Shown: piece by piece, positions 34,501 to 46,627 of the stretch
Layout: each line of letters begins with the position of its first letter
How positions within the stretch are numbered: the first letter of the stretch is position 1
Source of the DNA: Nymphaea colorata
Lineage: Eukaryota; Streptophyta; Magnoliopsida; Nymphaeales; Nymphaeaceae
Direction of reading: 5' to 3'
Assembly (NCBI RefSeq): GCF_008831285.2
Contig: NC_045148.1
Span: 5,086,001 to 5,146,000, forward strand
Length of the DNA stretch: 60,000 nucleotides
Notes under the pieces: model-generated
Seen by the model: only the letters and a program-made list of their open reading frames with translations
What the model was told of the DNA's origin: nothing
The model's database searches: none
Made by a program: the position numbers and the translations under genes

Positions 34501-35031
34501 CGTTAACTGGCTACAAACATGCATGTAATTGCACCAAGGCTCTCAATAAAGCATGACGAAACAGAACCTTAATTTAAGCAGCGATCATAAGTATTCTTTG
34601 TGACCATATTAGATGTTGCCATAACTAAAAAGGAATCCCATCATATATATTAATCCGACAGGTCTCAATCTTTGGTCATCATCAATGTTGCCATGGATGT
34701 AACCAGCCTCCCTCAATCACGAGATTCAATGTGTCTGACGTTCAAAAATTCACAGTCCATGTTCATTTCGTGCAACAAGTAAATAAAAATATTTTTTCTT
34801 TTCATTTGTAGGCCATCCTTTTGACGCTAATTATCTCAGAAAAGTTTGTTTATGATTATGTTTCCCGATATGAACCTCAGCTTTGCTGATAATTAAGGGC
34901 CTATTTCGCTGCTGCATGTCCCATAACCCTAGTTAAGTAATCGGTGAAGTTTATCAGTATCAAAACAAGAACGTATACAAGGTTAATGTCACATGTTTCA
35001 TGTTAACATGATTTAACACGAAACTATTTTT
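34501..35031 (+). promoter_or_regulatory. Copy C (distal part): orphan polygalacturonase upstream region
   Basis: Colinear with 16855-17300 upstream of the first polygalacturonase. Shared landmarks are gcaccaaggctctcaat; gtattctttgtgacca(c/t); ttcaatgtgtctgacgttcaaa; cttttcat..aggcc(a/g)tccttttgacg(c/t)taattatctc; atatgaacctcagctt; and cataaccctagttaagtaatc(a/g)gtgaa. Similarity fades at about 35000-35030, about 280-330 bases short of where the ATG would be, and no polygalacturonase exon follows. Confidence 0.75.
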
Positions 35032-35137
35032 CACTACAAAATGGGTTTTTACTGACGCGAAAAAACTAAGCAAAACGTCAATGAACATTTCACAGACGAT
35101 AGACAAATTTGTGCAATGCCCTACACTTTTTTTAGTG
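35032..35137. mobile_element. Possible short CACTA-like element
   Basis: Starts cactacaaaatgggttttt and ends ctttttttagtg, giving CACTA(C/A)-type inverted ends around ~106 bp, with subterminal actgacgcg and caaaacgtca motifs of the kind seen in CACTA ends. No matching 3-bp duplication was seen. Confidence 0.35.
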
Positions 35138-35213
35138 TGAAGCCAAGTATTCAATTAGCTGCTAACACATATATCGGTTAAGAGATGACAGTAGATAGTA
35201 AATAAATAAATAA

Positions 35214-35260
<47 letters not shown>

Positions 35261-37170
35261 TAGATAATGGCTGACCGAACCATCGTTAAGTCATAACTGA
35301 AGTAGTTGGGCAAAAAGAAAAAAAAAAAGAATAGAAAAAGAGAGTCCAGATCAAGAGAAATGATATAATAATGATGGAGGGAAACAGCACAATTACTTCC
35401 TTTATGGGAGAGAGAGGAAGGAGATTCTTAATTCACGGCTCACCACCTTGAAAAGTGCTTATTTAAACTAATACTATAGTATTTTGTGAAACATCAATCA
35501 TTTATGCAAATGATGGCTATAAAACATGATCCTTAAATAATTATCATCATGAAATTGGATGATATTGGAGGCATTTGAAGGCTTTTCACTTGAAATTGAA
35601 TATAATATCAGATTTAATATGGCATAGAAAATTAGGAAAATATGATATAAAATTGGTGCCAAAATGAAGTATGTCTAGATTGATTGTGTCTACACCGTGG
35701 ATTTCGATCAAGAATGAAATTCCAGAGTGTGATCTGGATACAAAGAAAGTTCCAGAGATCGTTTAGATACAGCATCTGATTTGGATAAAAGTTCCAGAAT
35801 GGAGTGTGCAAATACAGATTGTTGAATTGAAATATGTTGTTGGGATCTGAGATCAAAGCTTGAACATCCGATGTGGAGGGTGCCATCCTCCTAGGTTCAC
35901 ACTGGGCTTGGTGGGTTTAAACCTACTAGATTCAGTTGAGGCTGGCCCGAGCTAGGTCAAGTTCTAAGTTTGGAGTAGGTTGGGCTAAAAGTGGCTTTTG
36001 TTTGGCTCAACTCAAGCCCACGAGTTCACGAGAGGCTGTGCACAACCTAGACTTAATTATTACATTTCAAATTAGAAACTAATTTTATATTGGAAAATAA
36101 CATATAGTGCATGCATTGTAAAATGACAGTCTTGTCCTGGCATGGGATTCAAAATTTGGCACTTATATGCTTAATATAACCTTGTCACATCATGGGCATG
36201 TATGAATTCGACCTAGGTTTTAAATTTTGTATTGAAACTCTATGTATTTTGCCAAAAAAGTCACATTTTTCTTAAGCCACTAGTGTCTATGTGGCTCATT
36301 TCATGAAAGAGATGAGGGCTAAATTGAGAAAACTCTAATTTGGGCATGTCAGCATCAATTAAATCAGAAAATAATCTTTTGGAGTGCATCTGATCTCAAA
36401 TGAATTGAGTAATTGGAGAATTTAGATCAGATCCAGCTAAACATGAGCTCTGAAGATAGACTGAATGATTAGTGCTGTGTCCAAAACTGGACAAACATTA
36501 GTGAATTTGTAAATTGCAATTGAATAGAATGAAAAAAGGAATGAACTCAAAGCAGCTAAGGGGAGATAGATCTGTGTATGATGAACATGATCTTGGCTTG
36601 GTTCAAGCTTACTTGTTCCAGTTAATCTCATATTGAACTTACATACTGCTAAATAGGAGAGATATGGACTTGGTGAAAGCAAGCAAATCAGCTTAGAACT
36701 AAAATCTGGTTCTTGTAACATAAATTCACTCAGGTCTAATTATTCTAATTTAAATGAACCTATCTCGAGTTTGGGCTGGTCTAAAGATGTCATTGTGGAA
36801 TGGCAGTGACTTGGTTAGCTCAGTTGAGCTAGCATGAACTACTGCTTTGTTAAGCTGGGAACTTGACGAGCTGAGTTTGACCCTTTTTAAAAGTTTGCTT
36901 AGCAGTGCATGATCCTAGTTGAGCATGTTGTAGACAATTCTCAGGTTCCTAAGGTTTTCTGAAATCTAGGGTGGTGTTAATCTAGCAAGCTCTAGTTTTC
37001 ATAGACCCAATGTATTTAGTGGTTAGACAGGACAGGTATGACATTATTTTAGGTGAAACGCCATTCTGTTTGAAATGCTTTTGGAAAGAAATCCCAAAAC
37101 AGTAGAAAATCTAATAAAGATTATAGCAAACTTGTAAATTTGGCCAAGTGAAAAAATTAGGGTGTTTATA
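35138..37170. other. Unassigned AT-rich DNA
   Basis: No gene found. 35201-35266 is a compound taaa/(TA)n/(GA)n microsatellite. 35900-36060 is a stretch rich in 'ggctcaactcaagcccacgag' type phrases, resembling ends of non-autonomous hAT elements (compare 47121-47580). 36780-36900 has further gagct repeats. Borders were not found. Confidence 0.45.
35201..35266. repeat. (TAAA)n-(TA)n-(GA)n microsatellite
   Basis: aataaataaataaata, then about 13 TA units, then about 8 GA units. Confidence 0.95.
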
Positions 37171-37174
37171 AAGA

Positions 37175-39030
37175 GGTCCCATGTACGAAACCCTTATACA
37201 TCCAAATAAATTGTCATGCAATGACTTGAACAATTTTCTAAATACCTATAATCTCAAAGTCATTAATGACCCAAGATGTGAGATTGCATGGTCAAACAAT
37301 AGAAAGAGAGTCAGTAAGATCCATTGCAGAATTGATTTTGAGTTGAAGGTTATGCCTAAAATTTCTTTGAATCAAAGTTTATTGGTGCACAAAATGGTCT
37401 GTAGGGAAATTAGAGAATATGGGGAACCAGGCTTAGCCTAATTTTACTTTTATTGGGTACTTCATCATCAGTATTTAGAACTTATCTAATCCAGTTGGGA
37501 GATAAACATTACAGGTTGCATGATGGTCAGATTGTTTCAGAAACTAGAATTTACTTAGTACAAGAAATCTAGGGCCGATTGAGTGCGCCTCAAACAAAAG
37601 CAAGAAGAAATTGAGCTATAGAAACCTTTGGGAAATGCTCGTGATGGTAAGGAGAACTTGAATCAAATCTTTGATAGGAAGGGATGCTTTGGAAACAAAG
37701 ATCGAGAATCACATGGGTAAAAAGGGGAGACAGAAACACCTCCGTACAAGCCTATGTAAGGAAAAAACAAGTTAATATGAAGCTTATGGCAATTGAGAGA
37801 GGGAGATAGGATGATGCATAGATCATGCAGAGAGTTTTTTGTGACCTTTTTTAAATGTATAATGATAGTACTGGCTTGATCTAGACAAGCATATGGAGCC
37901 TTTCACCATTGGAATCTTGATCTTTAAAGAATGGAAAAGCATCAGGCCCATACACTTTTGCCGCTGAATTTTCCAAAAGATATTGGCAGATAGTGGGGGA
38001 TGTATTTGAAAGAATGTGATTTTTCCAAAATAGGCAGACTTGTTTGAAAAGATCAACCGTGTGCATGTCACCTTTACCCCAAAATTCATTGGCATCTCAA
38101 GTATTAATGGTTTCGAAACAATTGCCTTATACAACTGCATTTATATATAAAGTGATCACAACATCATGGTGTAGCGAATGACGAACATGATCGCTAGAAT
38201 TGCTGGAATGGAGGATGAGACCTTGTACAAAATCGATTAATTCAGGACAAAATTCTTTTGATTCAAAAATTGGTAAATAGTTCAGAAAAACATAGTGGTC
38301 AATATTTGCTTACCAAATCTAAAATGGTTTTGCATCACCTTGGCTTCGACAATGCGTGGATAAGAAGAATTATGACGTGTAACTGCAACCTCCTTTGCAT
38401 TGATCATAAATGGAAGAGAAGGAGCTCTTTGATCAGAAAGAGGTCTGTGGTAGGAGGATTTCATGTCACCCATTCTCTTCATTTTTTGACTGAGATGCTA
38501 TCAAGAAGCTTGAGGTGGAAGCACCTGACAAAGAGAATTATTTTCATGTCGCCCATCCCATCATCTTGGTTATGTCTAAATGCTTCCATGTATTCCAATC
38601 TTTCTAGCATCGGGGAAACTTCTCCCTAATACTTACTGTTGTGATTCGGATGGTTTGTTTTGTTTTCGTACCTTTTTCTTGCAACAGAAGTTTACTCATT
38701 TAATGAAGTTTCTTTACTCAATCTCTCTTGTACAAGAAGGTTACCAGAAGTGCTGACTCTTTACCACATGGAGAGCAGTTTGGCTTAGGCTTAATGTCGT
38801 TACCTTTCGGGGATGACACTTGGATACTAGGAATCTGGAGCTTGACATCTTTGGTTGATGTTGTAGTGTTGGCTAGGAGTTCTACAAGGGGCGTAACGTC
38901 AGCCCTCTGTACTATTGTTTTGTTTTATATTCTCTCTTGTGTTGTACTGCAAGAATAGTATGCGGTGATTCTTGGGGTCCCCCAACAACTTGTTGCTGGG
39001 TGTTGTTTACAATGTTGATTAAATCATTTT
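37175..39030 (+). mobile_element. Degenerate LINE remnant, + strand
   Basis: A frame at 37181-37441 encodes the end of an endonuclease (FLNTYNLKVINDP, AWSNNRKRVSKIH..RID), matching the 'FTWSN(N)R.G...ERLDR' motif of plant LINE endonucleases. After a deletion, 37930-38640 gives reverse transcriptase pieces: a GPYTFAAEFSKRYWQ start, a LGFDNAWIRRIMTC block and an HSLHFLTEMLSRSLR block. All are in different frames with stops. 38640-39030 looks like a LINE 3' tail region ending at a (CT)n tract. It is of opposite strand to the other two LINE remnants. Confidence 0.7.
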
Positions 39031-39065
39031 CTCTCTCTCTCCCTCTCTCTCTCTCTCCCCCTCTC
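39030..39065. repeat. (CT)n microsatellite
   Basis: tttctctctctctccctctc..ctctcccc directly after the LINE tail. Confidence 0.9.
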
Positions 39066-39244
39066 AATCTCAATTTTACTATTGAAAAGTCACATCTAAA
39101 TAACCCTCAGGCAGCTCACATGCATGAAATTCATTTTTTTCTGAAGAAGAATTAGGTGATGGAGGACATGCATTTGGTTTATAATTGTTCTCAGTAAACT
39201 GTCTTTTACAATTTTACAAAATAAATTTTCTATGGATTCCAAAA

Positions 39245-39416
39245 AGGGGCCATTTGGAAATAGGAATAATTTTTACTATTCTATATATAAATCCTGGTGA
39301 ATATTGGATCAGATTCATAGAAAACTGTCTTGCAATATTCTATAAATCTATTCCAATTTTTGGAGCAGAATTATGAAATAGTATCATTATTATTGCCAAA
39401 CGGTCCAAAGGGGCCA
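39245..39416. mobile_element. Possible MITE
   Basis: The left end ggggccatttggaaatagg and, reversed, the right end ggcccctttggaccgtttgg form imperfect inverted ends of the GGGGCC..TTTGG kind seen in small plant DNA elements, around an AT-rich non-coding core of about 170 bp. The target duplication is unclear. Confidence 0.4.
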
Positions 39417-39419
39417 CAT

Positions 39420-41830
39420 CTGGTTTGCAGTTTGAAAATGTGCACAACATAACATCCATAATACATGGCCATTATCAAAATATATATGAGTGTTCTCTTT
39501 GTGCCTTACAAAACTTCGGTGGCCTCTTCGAGGTATCACCTCTCCCCTTCAAATGAAAAAGAGAAAGGTTGGAACTTACATCAAAGTTTTTTAGGAGGAA
39601 AAGTGGATTTCATATCCACATTTTCTCTTGGAGTGAAAAGCCATTATTTTTTTTATACGGTGATCCTCCAAAACAAGGATCTGACATCCCCTGGGGGCTG
39701 GGACCTGAGATCCAAGGGTGTTTAACAGCTACATTCTAAATGAAACAAACGTCCAAATGTTAAGGAGTTAGAGAAAAATCTAATGAGGCACAGAATTTTC
39801 TCACCCTACCTTATTTTGAAGGCAAGGTATATGACACCTGTTAAAACGGGTTCCTTCCACCTGATGAAACAAACATGATTTAAGATGTAAGTCGGGTTTC
39901 CCCTTCAAACTTCTTCGAAAAGCAAGACGTACGTGGATGTCTCTACTGCAAAGATATACTTGATTTAGATTACATTAGCAAGATACCTGTCTGGCTTTCT
40001 GGTGTCCTAATTTTTTAGGTAGGCCATGTATTAAAGAACAAGGAAAAAGAAGGGCCACACTCAACGTGGTCCAAAAGCCCGTTGGAGTTGACAATTAATG
40101 TTCTTGGAATTTGCAGCAATCTTTGTCTTTGTACTTTTACGTTGTCTTTTGCAACAAAATGGACCACATGCATTCTGAATTCTATCTAACCACTGTCTCT
40201 CTTTTTTTTGGCAGTTTTATCACAAACTTGTTGCTGAATTAGACTAATAATCACTGACCAAACACAAGCCAGACTAAAGTTGTTGAAACAAAAGGCTATA
40301 GGACTGAAATTTGCTTTCTTACTTCAAACTTGCTTCACCTTCACACTGTTTCCCATTCGTCCCCAAATATTTTTTGAACCATTTATTTCACTGCTTCTGC
40401 TACAAGTGTTGCTTCTGGTCTCAGGCGTCCTTTTCTTTAATTGAAAACCCTACAGGTGATCTACTCTACCTACCAAGTAGTACACCGGCTTCAGCCTCGT
40501 GACAAGAGAAGCAATTGGTAAGTCCAGGAACCCCGCTTCGGTGTAAGGACGTTTGTTAAATCAAATGAGAAATACTGTTCTTGTGAATTAAGTTAGCTTT
40601 CAATCTTCTTCATTTTTTTTTTCCGGGGAGGAGACTCAAAAGCATTCTGCTCCTTATAGATTCATTTGCAAATTAATCGACTCTTTTATGACACATTCCT
40701 TATTTGTCAAATCTTGTCAACAGTCCAAAGAGCCATCACCCTACTTTTACAGAAGCTAATTAATAGCCATATTTGATAAATGATGAAAGTTTTGTGTTTG
40801 AAATGTTTAATATCCTCCAGGGAAATTTTCTTTGAATATTACAGATTAATCTGTTTTTGCAGTCTTTCTCATGAACCCTCCATTTTGATTGTAATCCTCG
40901 TTTAAAAATTCAAAATAAATCAAACGGCTTGCCACTTACAACATTAAATAATATGTTTTGCATGAGGTTCTTGATTATTGTTCACATCTCTTCTCAAGGA
41001 ATGTAGTATAGCTAGTTGGAATGGGGAAAGGATAGACAGTGTGCAAACATGTGTCCTCCTTTCAATTCATAAAGCTGTAACAGATCGAGTTACGTGCTCC
41101 ATCGATCTAAAGGTGGGGCATTGCCCATGCAGGTCCTGATGCAGCTTAAGACCCTAAAGGCAGGGAGAATGAGAGAACTTTCGGGCATCTCTTTTGAGTG
41201 GTGGTTTGTTAACATCCCGCTCACCCGGAGTATGAATAATATCTCAAGAACATAATTTCAACTAGAAAACAGAGCGACAAGGATGGCAAGCATTTCCCTT
41301 GTTGCAACCAACCAGCATTTCCCTTGTTGCAACCAACCACGATCAAGAATCGATATTTACTTTAACATGTATTTAATAAAATAATTAATGTGCATTAATG
41401 GAGCAAAAATTAGCAGCTAATTTGATTACTCGAGGAGGAGTAAGGAACCATAAATTTGCCACTACTATCTCACGAAGTGCCATCCTAGAGTCTTCCCTAT
41501 ATATGCCTCCTGGATAAGTTTCGTAGTTTTATCGGACTTTTTATCATAAACGAAACTATTCAAATGCATGCGTAATCTATGAAGACATTTGAATAAAAAA
41601 GTAAATTATGAAAATCCAAATGTCCCTAGATGAGATTTTATGAGCATCGAAAGTCAAGACCTTTCATTTTGAAAATGTTTACGAAACTTTATTCTCGTAT
41701 TCAAAGTTCATTATTTTTCTTTATAAATCACACAAATGTTGATATTTACATCGAATTGAGAAACGGCGTTCCAATTGGCTGCAAGAGGCAAGCAAAAGTG
41801 AAGGTTGGATCATGTGTAAAAGTAAGTGAA
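39420..41830. other. Unassigned intergenic DNA
   Basis: No gene or element was recognised. A short perfect duplication lies at 41289-41338. The short ORFs here lack any recognised motif. Confidence 0.5.
41289..41338 (+). repeat. 25-bp perfect tandem duplication
   Basis: agcatttcccttgttgcaac followed by caacc occurs twice without a change (41289-41313, 41314-41338). Confidence 0.95.
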
Positions 41831-41833
41831 TGC

Positions 41834-41993
41834 TGGAGGGGCGGAGCCAAGGTGGGGCCTGCATGGGTCTTGACTTCACTTCAAATTCACTTGTAAAGTA
41901 TACAAAATTTTGAAAAATGATATTTGGGACCTAGTTAAAATTTAAAAACTTTAATTCAGCCCACTTCAAAAAAAATTCTAGCTCCACCCACCA
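41834..41993. mobile_element. hAT-like MITE
   Basis: tggaggggcggagcca at the left and, reversed, tggtgggtggagctag at the right form imperfect inverted ends. The (A)GGGGCGGAGCC motif is one I associate with plant non-autonomous hAT elements. About 160 bp, AT-rich core, no coding. Confidence 0.5.
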
Positions 41994-41999
41994 TATGTG

Positions 42000-43030
42000 T
42001 GCATAGGCGGGAATAGACATAGACCCAACTAATTAATGAGTGAAACCTTATCAAAACTCGTCATACCAAACTAACAAGCAAAATTTGTACCGCCTCGGCA
42101 AGGACCGCAACAGCCAATTATGTACAGTCATAACCATAATGGAACATTAATAATACCCTTAAGACACGAGGCACTGCCCTTCACCATCCTCGCTGGCCCA
42201 CCTCATCAAAATGACAACGTGGCAGCAGCCATAGTCTGGAGGAGTTGATCATTTCATTTTTGTTGAGCTTCTCAAATAGAAGTTATATAAAAAAGAATTA
42301 AGAAAGAGAAAGGAAGAGAATTATCCCTTTTAAGCTATCTCACATATATATACTTATATAGGGCTTAGCAGGTTCATATATGGCAGATATGATGATAATC
42401 AAGTAGGTCATCGATTGGAAGGAGATCATATAATGGAAGTTAAGTTACACGTATAGAAAGCCAAAGACTCCAAAATATTAGTCAGAGGATGAGAACTAAA
42501 GAAAAAGAGAGAAGGAAAAATTAATTTCTTTAAATGAAATATATTCTCTTTGAAGGATATTTCCGATTCTTTAAAAAAATAACTTGGTTTTTATACAAGT
42601 AACTTAATTTTTCACCATGTGATCTTTTTAGGAATCGAGAATATGAGGGTCTTTTGAACATGTTAACACGAAGTGGTTGTAGAGATTGAAAACTCATTAA
42701 GAAGCTACCAACATAAAAGATAATTATCATCTCATTTGGTTTATAACTTACATTACACATGTAAATCAGGCAGTCGACTACATCAACGCACACAATTCCT
42801 GGATGTGGCTGTGCTTTTATTCCAGTACTCCTATGTGAACAAATTAATGGTTCTCATGGAAAAGTAATTCGACCAAAGAAACCAATTTGTTCCCTCTGTT
42901 ATTTGAGTTCCGACGGACGCATCCCATGGAGCTTCCTTTACAATCTCTTTCTTGTGACATAAATTTGTCATGGAGGACCCAGCCACCACCTAGAATGTGG
43001 TTTCCTTCAGCGAATCCGCTACATGTGCAT
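42000..43030. other. Upstream region of the second polygalacturonase
   Basis: AT-rich, no gene and no recognisable element. Unlike the first gene, this upstream region shows no match to copies A-C that I could see by eye. Confidence 0.45.
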
Positions 43031-43035
43031 TATCA

Positions 43036-43060
43036 ATGCATATATATGGCTATTTAAGCA
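43036..43060 (+). promoter_or_regulatory. TATA box of the second polygalacturonase
   Basis: tgcatatatatggctatttaagc lies about 85 bases before the ATG, suggesting a 5' leader of about 50-60 bases. Confidence 0.5.
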
Positions 43061-43129
43061 TCCCTCCGTCACCTCAACATCAGAGCCTAAAGCTGCCATC
43101 ATAACCCCGCGCCCTTCGTCATCCTGACA

Positions 43130-44389
43130 ATGGAAGACTCTCACACCATAGTAACAGTGTTTCTGATCCTTTGGGCTCTCATAGTGTTGCACTCCCAAAT
43201 TGCTGAATCACTCAATAATATAGTGGTGAGTGAGTATGGAGCCAAAGCGGATGGGGCGACCGATGATAGCCCCGCATTTCTGAGGGCTTGGAGAGAAGCT
43301 TGCAGCTCCACAGAGGAAGCAACGATATATGTCCCCTCCGGCCACTACCTGGTGCATCCCACGGCCTTCTCCGGTCCCTGCGCCAATGACAACATCACTC
43401 TTGTGGTCGACGGCGGCAGATTGGTCGCCAGGACGGAGGCCGAGGGGTATAGTGATTCGTCCTACTGGCTCATGTTTGAAAGCGTGAGGGGGCTGACGTT
43501 CAAGGGTGGGTACCTTGATGGCAAGGGCTCTTCTCTCTGGTCATGCAAGGCTGAAGATGGGGAGTGCCCCTCTGGGGCATCGGTAAGCGAGATTCTTCTC
43601 TTTTTCATGTTTATTGAAAGAAAAGGCAAAATCAGCTGACAAAAATTTGTTAATATTTTGAAGATATTATGTTTCTTCGCAACGACTCAATTCTCACCTA
43701 TCTCCTTTCTAATGATCCAATCCAACATGCGTGAACGTTGACAGTATTGCAAGTAAATCTCTGGTTGTCACCTCTTTCAACTTCAAAATCTTATTAGTGA
43801 ATTGACAACCAATGGCTTTGCATTGTTGATCCATTGTCGTTAAAGGGTAGCCATTAAGTTGTGTAACTCGGAAGTTAAAATCATAACCATTAGTCTCGAT
43901 ATTACTTTCTTCTCACAGGAAGTTGAACAGCCACCTCATATGGCAGAGGATTAAAGAGACTCCCAGTCTTTCTATTCCAATTTCACATTCATATACATAT
44001 GAATCTTTCTTTCTCTTTCTCTGCAGACGCTACTTTTGAGGAACTCCAGCGATTTGGTGCTGACCAACGTCACTTCCGTTGACAGTGAGCTCTTTCACAT
44101 TGTCATCGACATCTGCCGGAACGTAACCGTGGAAGGGCTCAAGATCTTGGCCGCCGGCACGAGCCCCAACACTGACGGCATACATGTGGAGGAGTCAAGA
44201 TGGGTTACAATCATCAACTCGGATATTGGCACAGGAGATGATTGCATTTCGGTTGGCCCGGGCACCCAAGACCTGTTGATAGAGCAAGTAAATTGTGGTC
44301 CTGGACATGGAATAAGGTGCACTTAAACTTTTCCCTTTGCCAAATAAATGAACAGCGTTTATCCTTTTTTTGGATCGACCAATTCAATT

Positions 44390-44448
<59 letters not shown>

Positions 44449-46465
44449 ATATATATATATATATATATATATAACAATGTAAGCTCTTAAGTCTTTTATA
44501 AATTTGAGAATAAAGAGAAAAAAAGTGTGAACTAAGTAATACTTAGATAACTAAAATGTTTTGTCATTCTTTTTTTTTTTTTCTGTCAACTGTTCAACTT
44601 GAGAATGATAAAATTATTTTTATTCATTTAACATCTAAATATCTAATACCTATCAATTTCTTTTTATATTTCGGGCGCTTAATTCCCGTCTTCCAGTAAG
44701 GATTGTTCGGCCTATGAATATGGAGTCGGTTTGGAGGACTCTGTTCAATGGGTGGCGGAGGCCCGAATCTATGGAGACAGGGAAGGGGGTAGGAGGCCTG
44801 ACTACGCTGAGATTTTGAAAAAAACAAAATTGACATGTAATAAAAAAGATTTTTTTGGCTTTGTCCCCGTGGCTGCGGTACTGATTTGGCCAGCAGTTGG
44901 TGCAACCGGCTAAACTCCCCATAATTTAAATGATAGTTGCATTTTGCAATTATGAATAGCAGTAAATATTAATGACTTGCGGATAAAGTATTGCAATGGC
45001 AATGGTCTGGTACATAATTTAAATATTTTAACCAGAAAAAAAAAAGGTTGTTGTGACTATGGGGAATTGTTATATATGACCGGAAGTTGGAGTACAAGGA
45101 TACAATTATCTTATCAATTTTGAAAGCATCAGAATATTTTCTTCTAGAAGATGATATTTGTTCAAATAAAAAATCTAAAAAAAAAGATTACAATGATGTG
45201 ATAATAACAAAAAGAAATTAAGATCTGGATATTTAATATATAACAAATGAACCAAGCATTAATTCCTTTTAGAAAAGCCAACTTCTAATCTTGAGCGTTA
45301 TCTGCAGGCGTTTTTTTTGAGGCATTGGCAGCAAGCTTCAACAAAAAGTCTTAGCAATCTTTTGGTAAAAGTGGTTATTCATGATGTAGTTGAAAATCAA
45401 GAAGAAATTCTCCCAGCAACCTGACTTCAGGTGTAGGTGATCTGTAAACAAATCCAAACCATATCAGGACGGCCTGAAAAGGACATAGAAGTTTGGACAC
45501 CTAAATCTTAATTTATACAAACATTGTCGTCATTAAGTTCAAGCCACATACTCAGGAACCTCACCTTCTTTCTAACAGTCCCCGCCAAAGCAATGGTTTC
45601 CTGGAGTGCAGAGTCAACTTGCTTTCAGCACCTGCAGAGGTGCATGCTTGTGCACGTGCACATGCTGATTCATTCTTATATTAACTGTTTAAATCTCAAA
45701 TTTGTCATCTCATATTAACTGTTACTTCGGTGTGAACTGAAAGAGCATTTCATCCTACAATTTGGCTAAGAGCTAAAGCTCTCACTCTTTTCTCCATTCC
45801 ACAAGATACTAAGCATGCATTCAGTGTCTTGAGGTGTGTCCTTGCTATGCTTTAACTTGCATTTTAGTGTTTTCTTTTTTTTAAAACAGAAAATTGACAT
45901 CACGACGTAACAGAGACTAGACACTGACCAATTTTGCTCCATCCATTGGGCTAACCCCTTTGAGGATTAATTCATGTTTACATAGTGGCCAAGTGCACAT
46001 ATAGTTGGACCAGGACTGGGACTTTGTACTGGGATTTTGTTTGTTATTCTAGGTCTATAGTTAAACATAACCATGACAAAACCCAAATTTGAATGCATAC
46101 ATGCAAATAATTCAAACTGTTAGGATTTTAAATTTTACTTTAATTGATTTCGTGAAGCGTTATATGAAGCACACTTTTTGTTTTTGTTCATAAGAGATAA
46201 GAGATCAAAGTATCTTGGGCCTGTCTCATTAACAGATCAGAAATGGATTTCTAACAAAACTTTATGGTCTAATCACCGTTTCGTATGGTGCCCAAATATT
46301 TAATCATTTACTAAAGCTAACCCATCCTCCTTTTTTTGAAACAAGGGGTGCTTCCGGTTCCATCCGTGCTTCAAACATAAGAGATTGTGTCCTCCATCTA
46401 GATCCCATATGCACATAGACACAAACACACATAGAGAAACTAACACACACACACACACACACACG

Positions 46466-46554
<89 letters not shown>

Positions 46555-46583
46555 TGTGTGTGTATGTTAATTTCTCTCCCACT

Positions 46584-46627
<44 letters not shown>

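Noticed and set aside
35032-38868. A long CACTA element between cactac at 35032 and gtagtg at 38868
   Set aside because: The right motif sits inside the LINE tail with no matching subterminal sequence, and polygalacturonase sequence does not resume after it.
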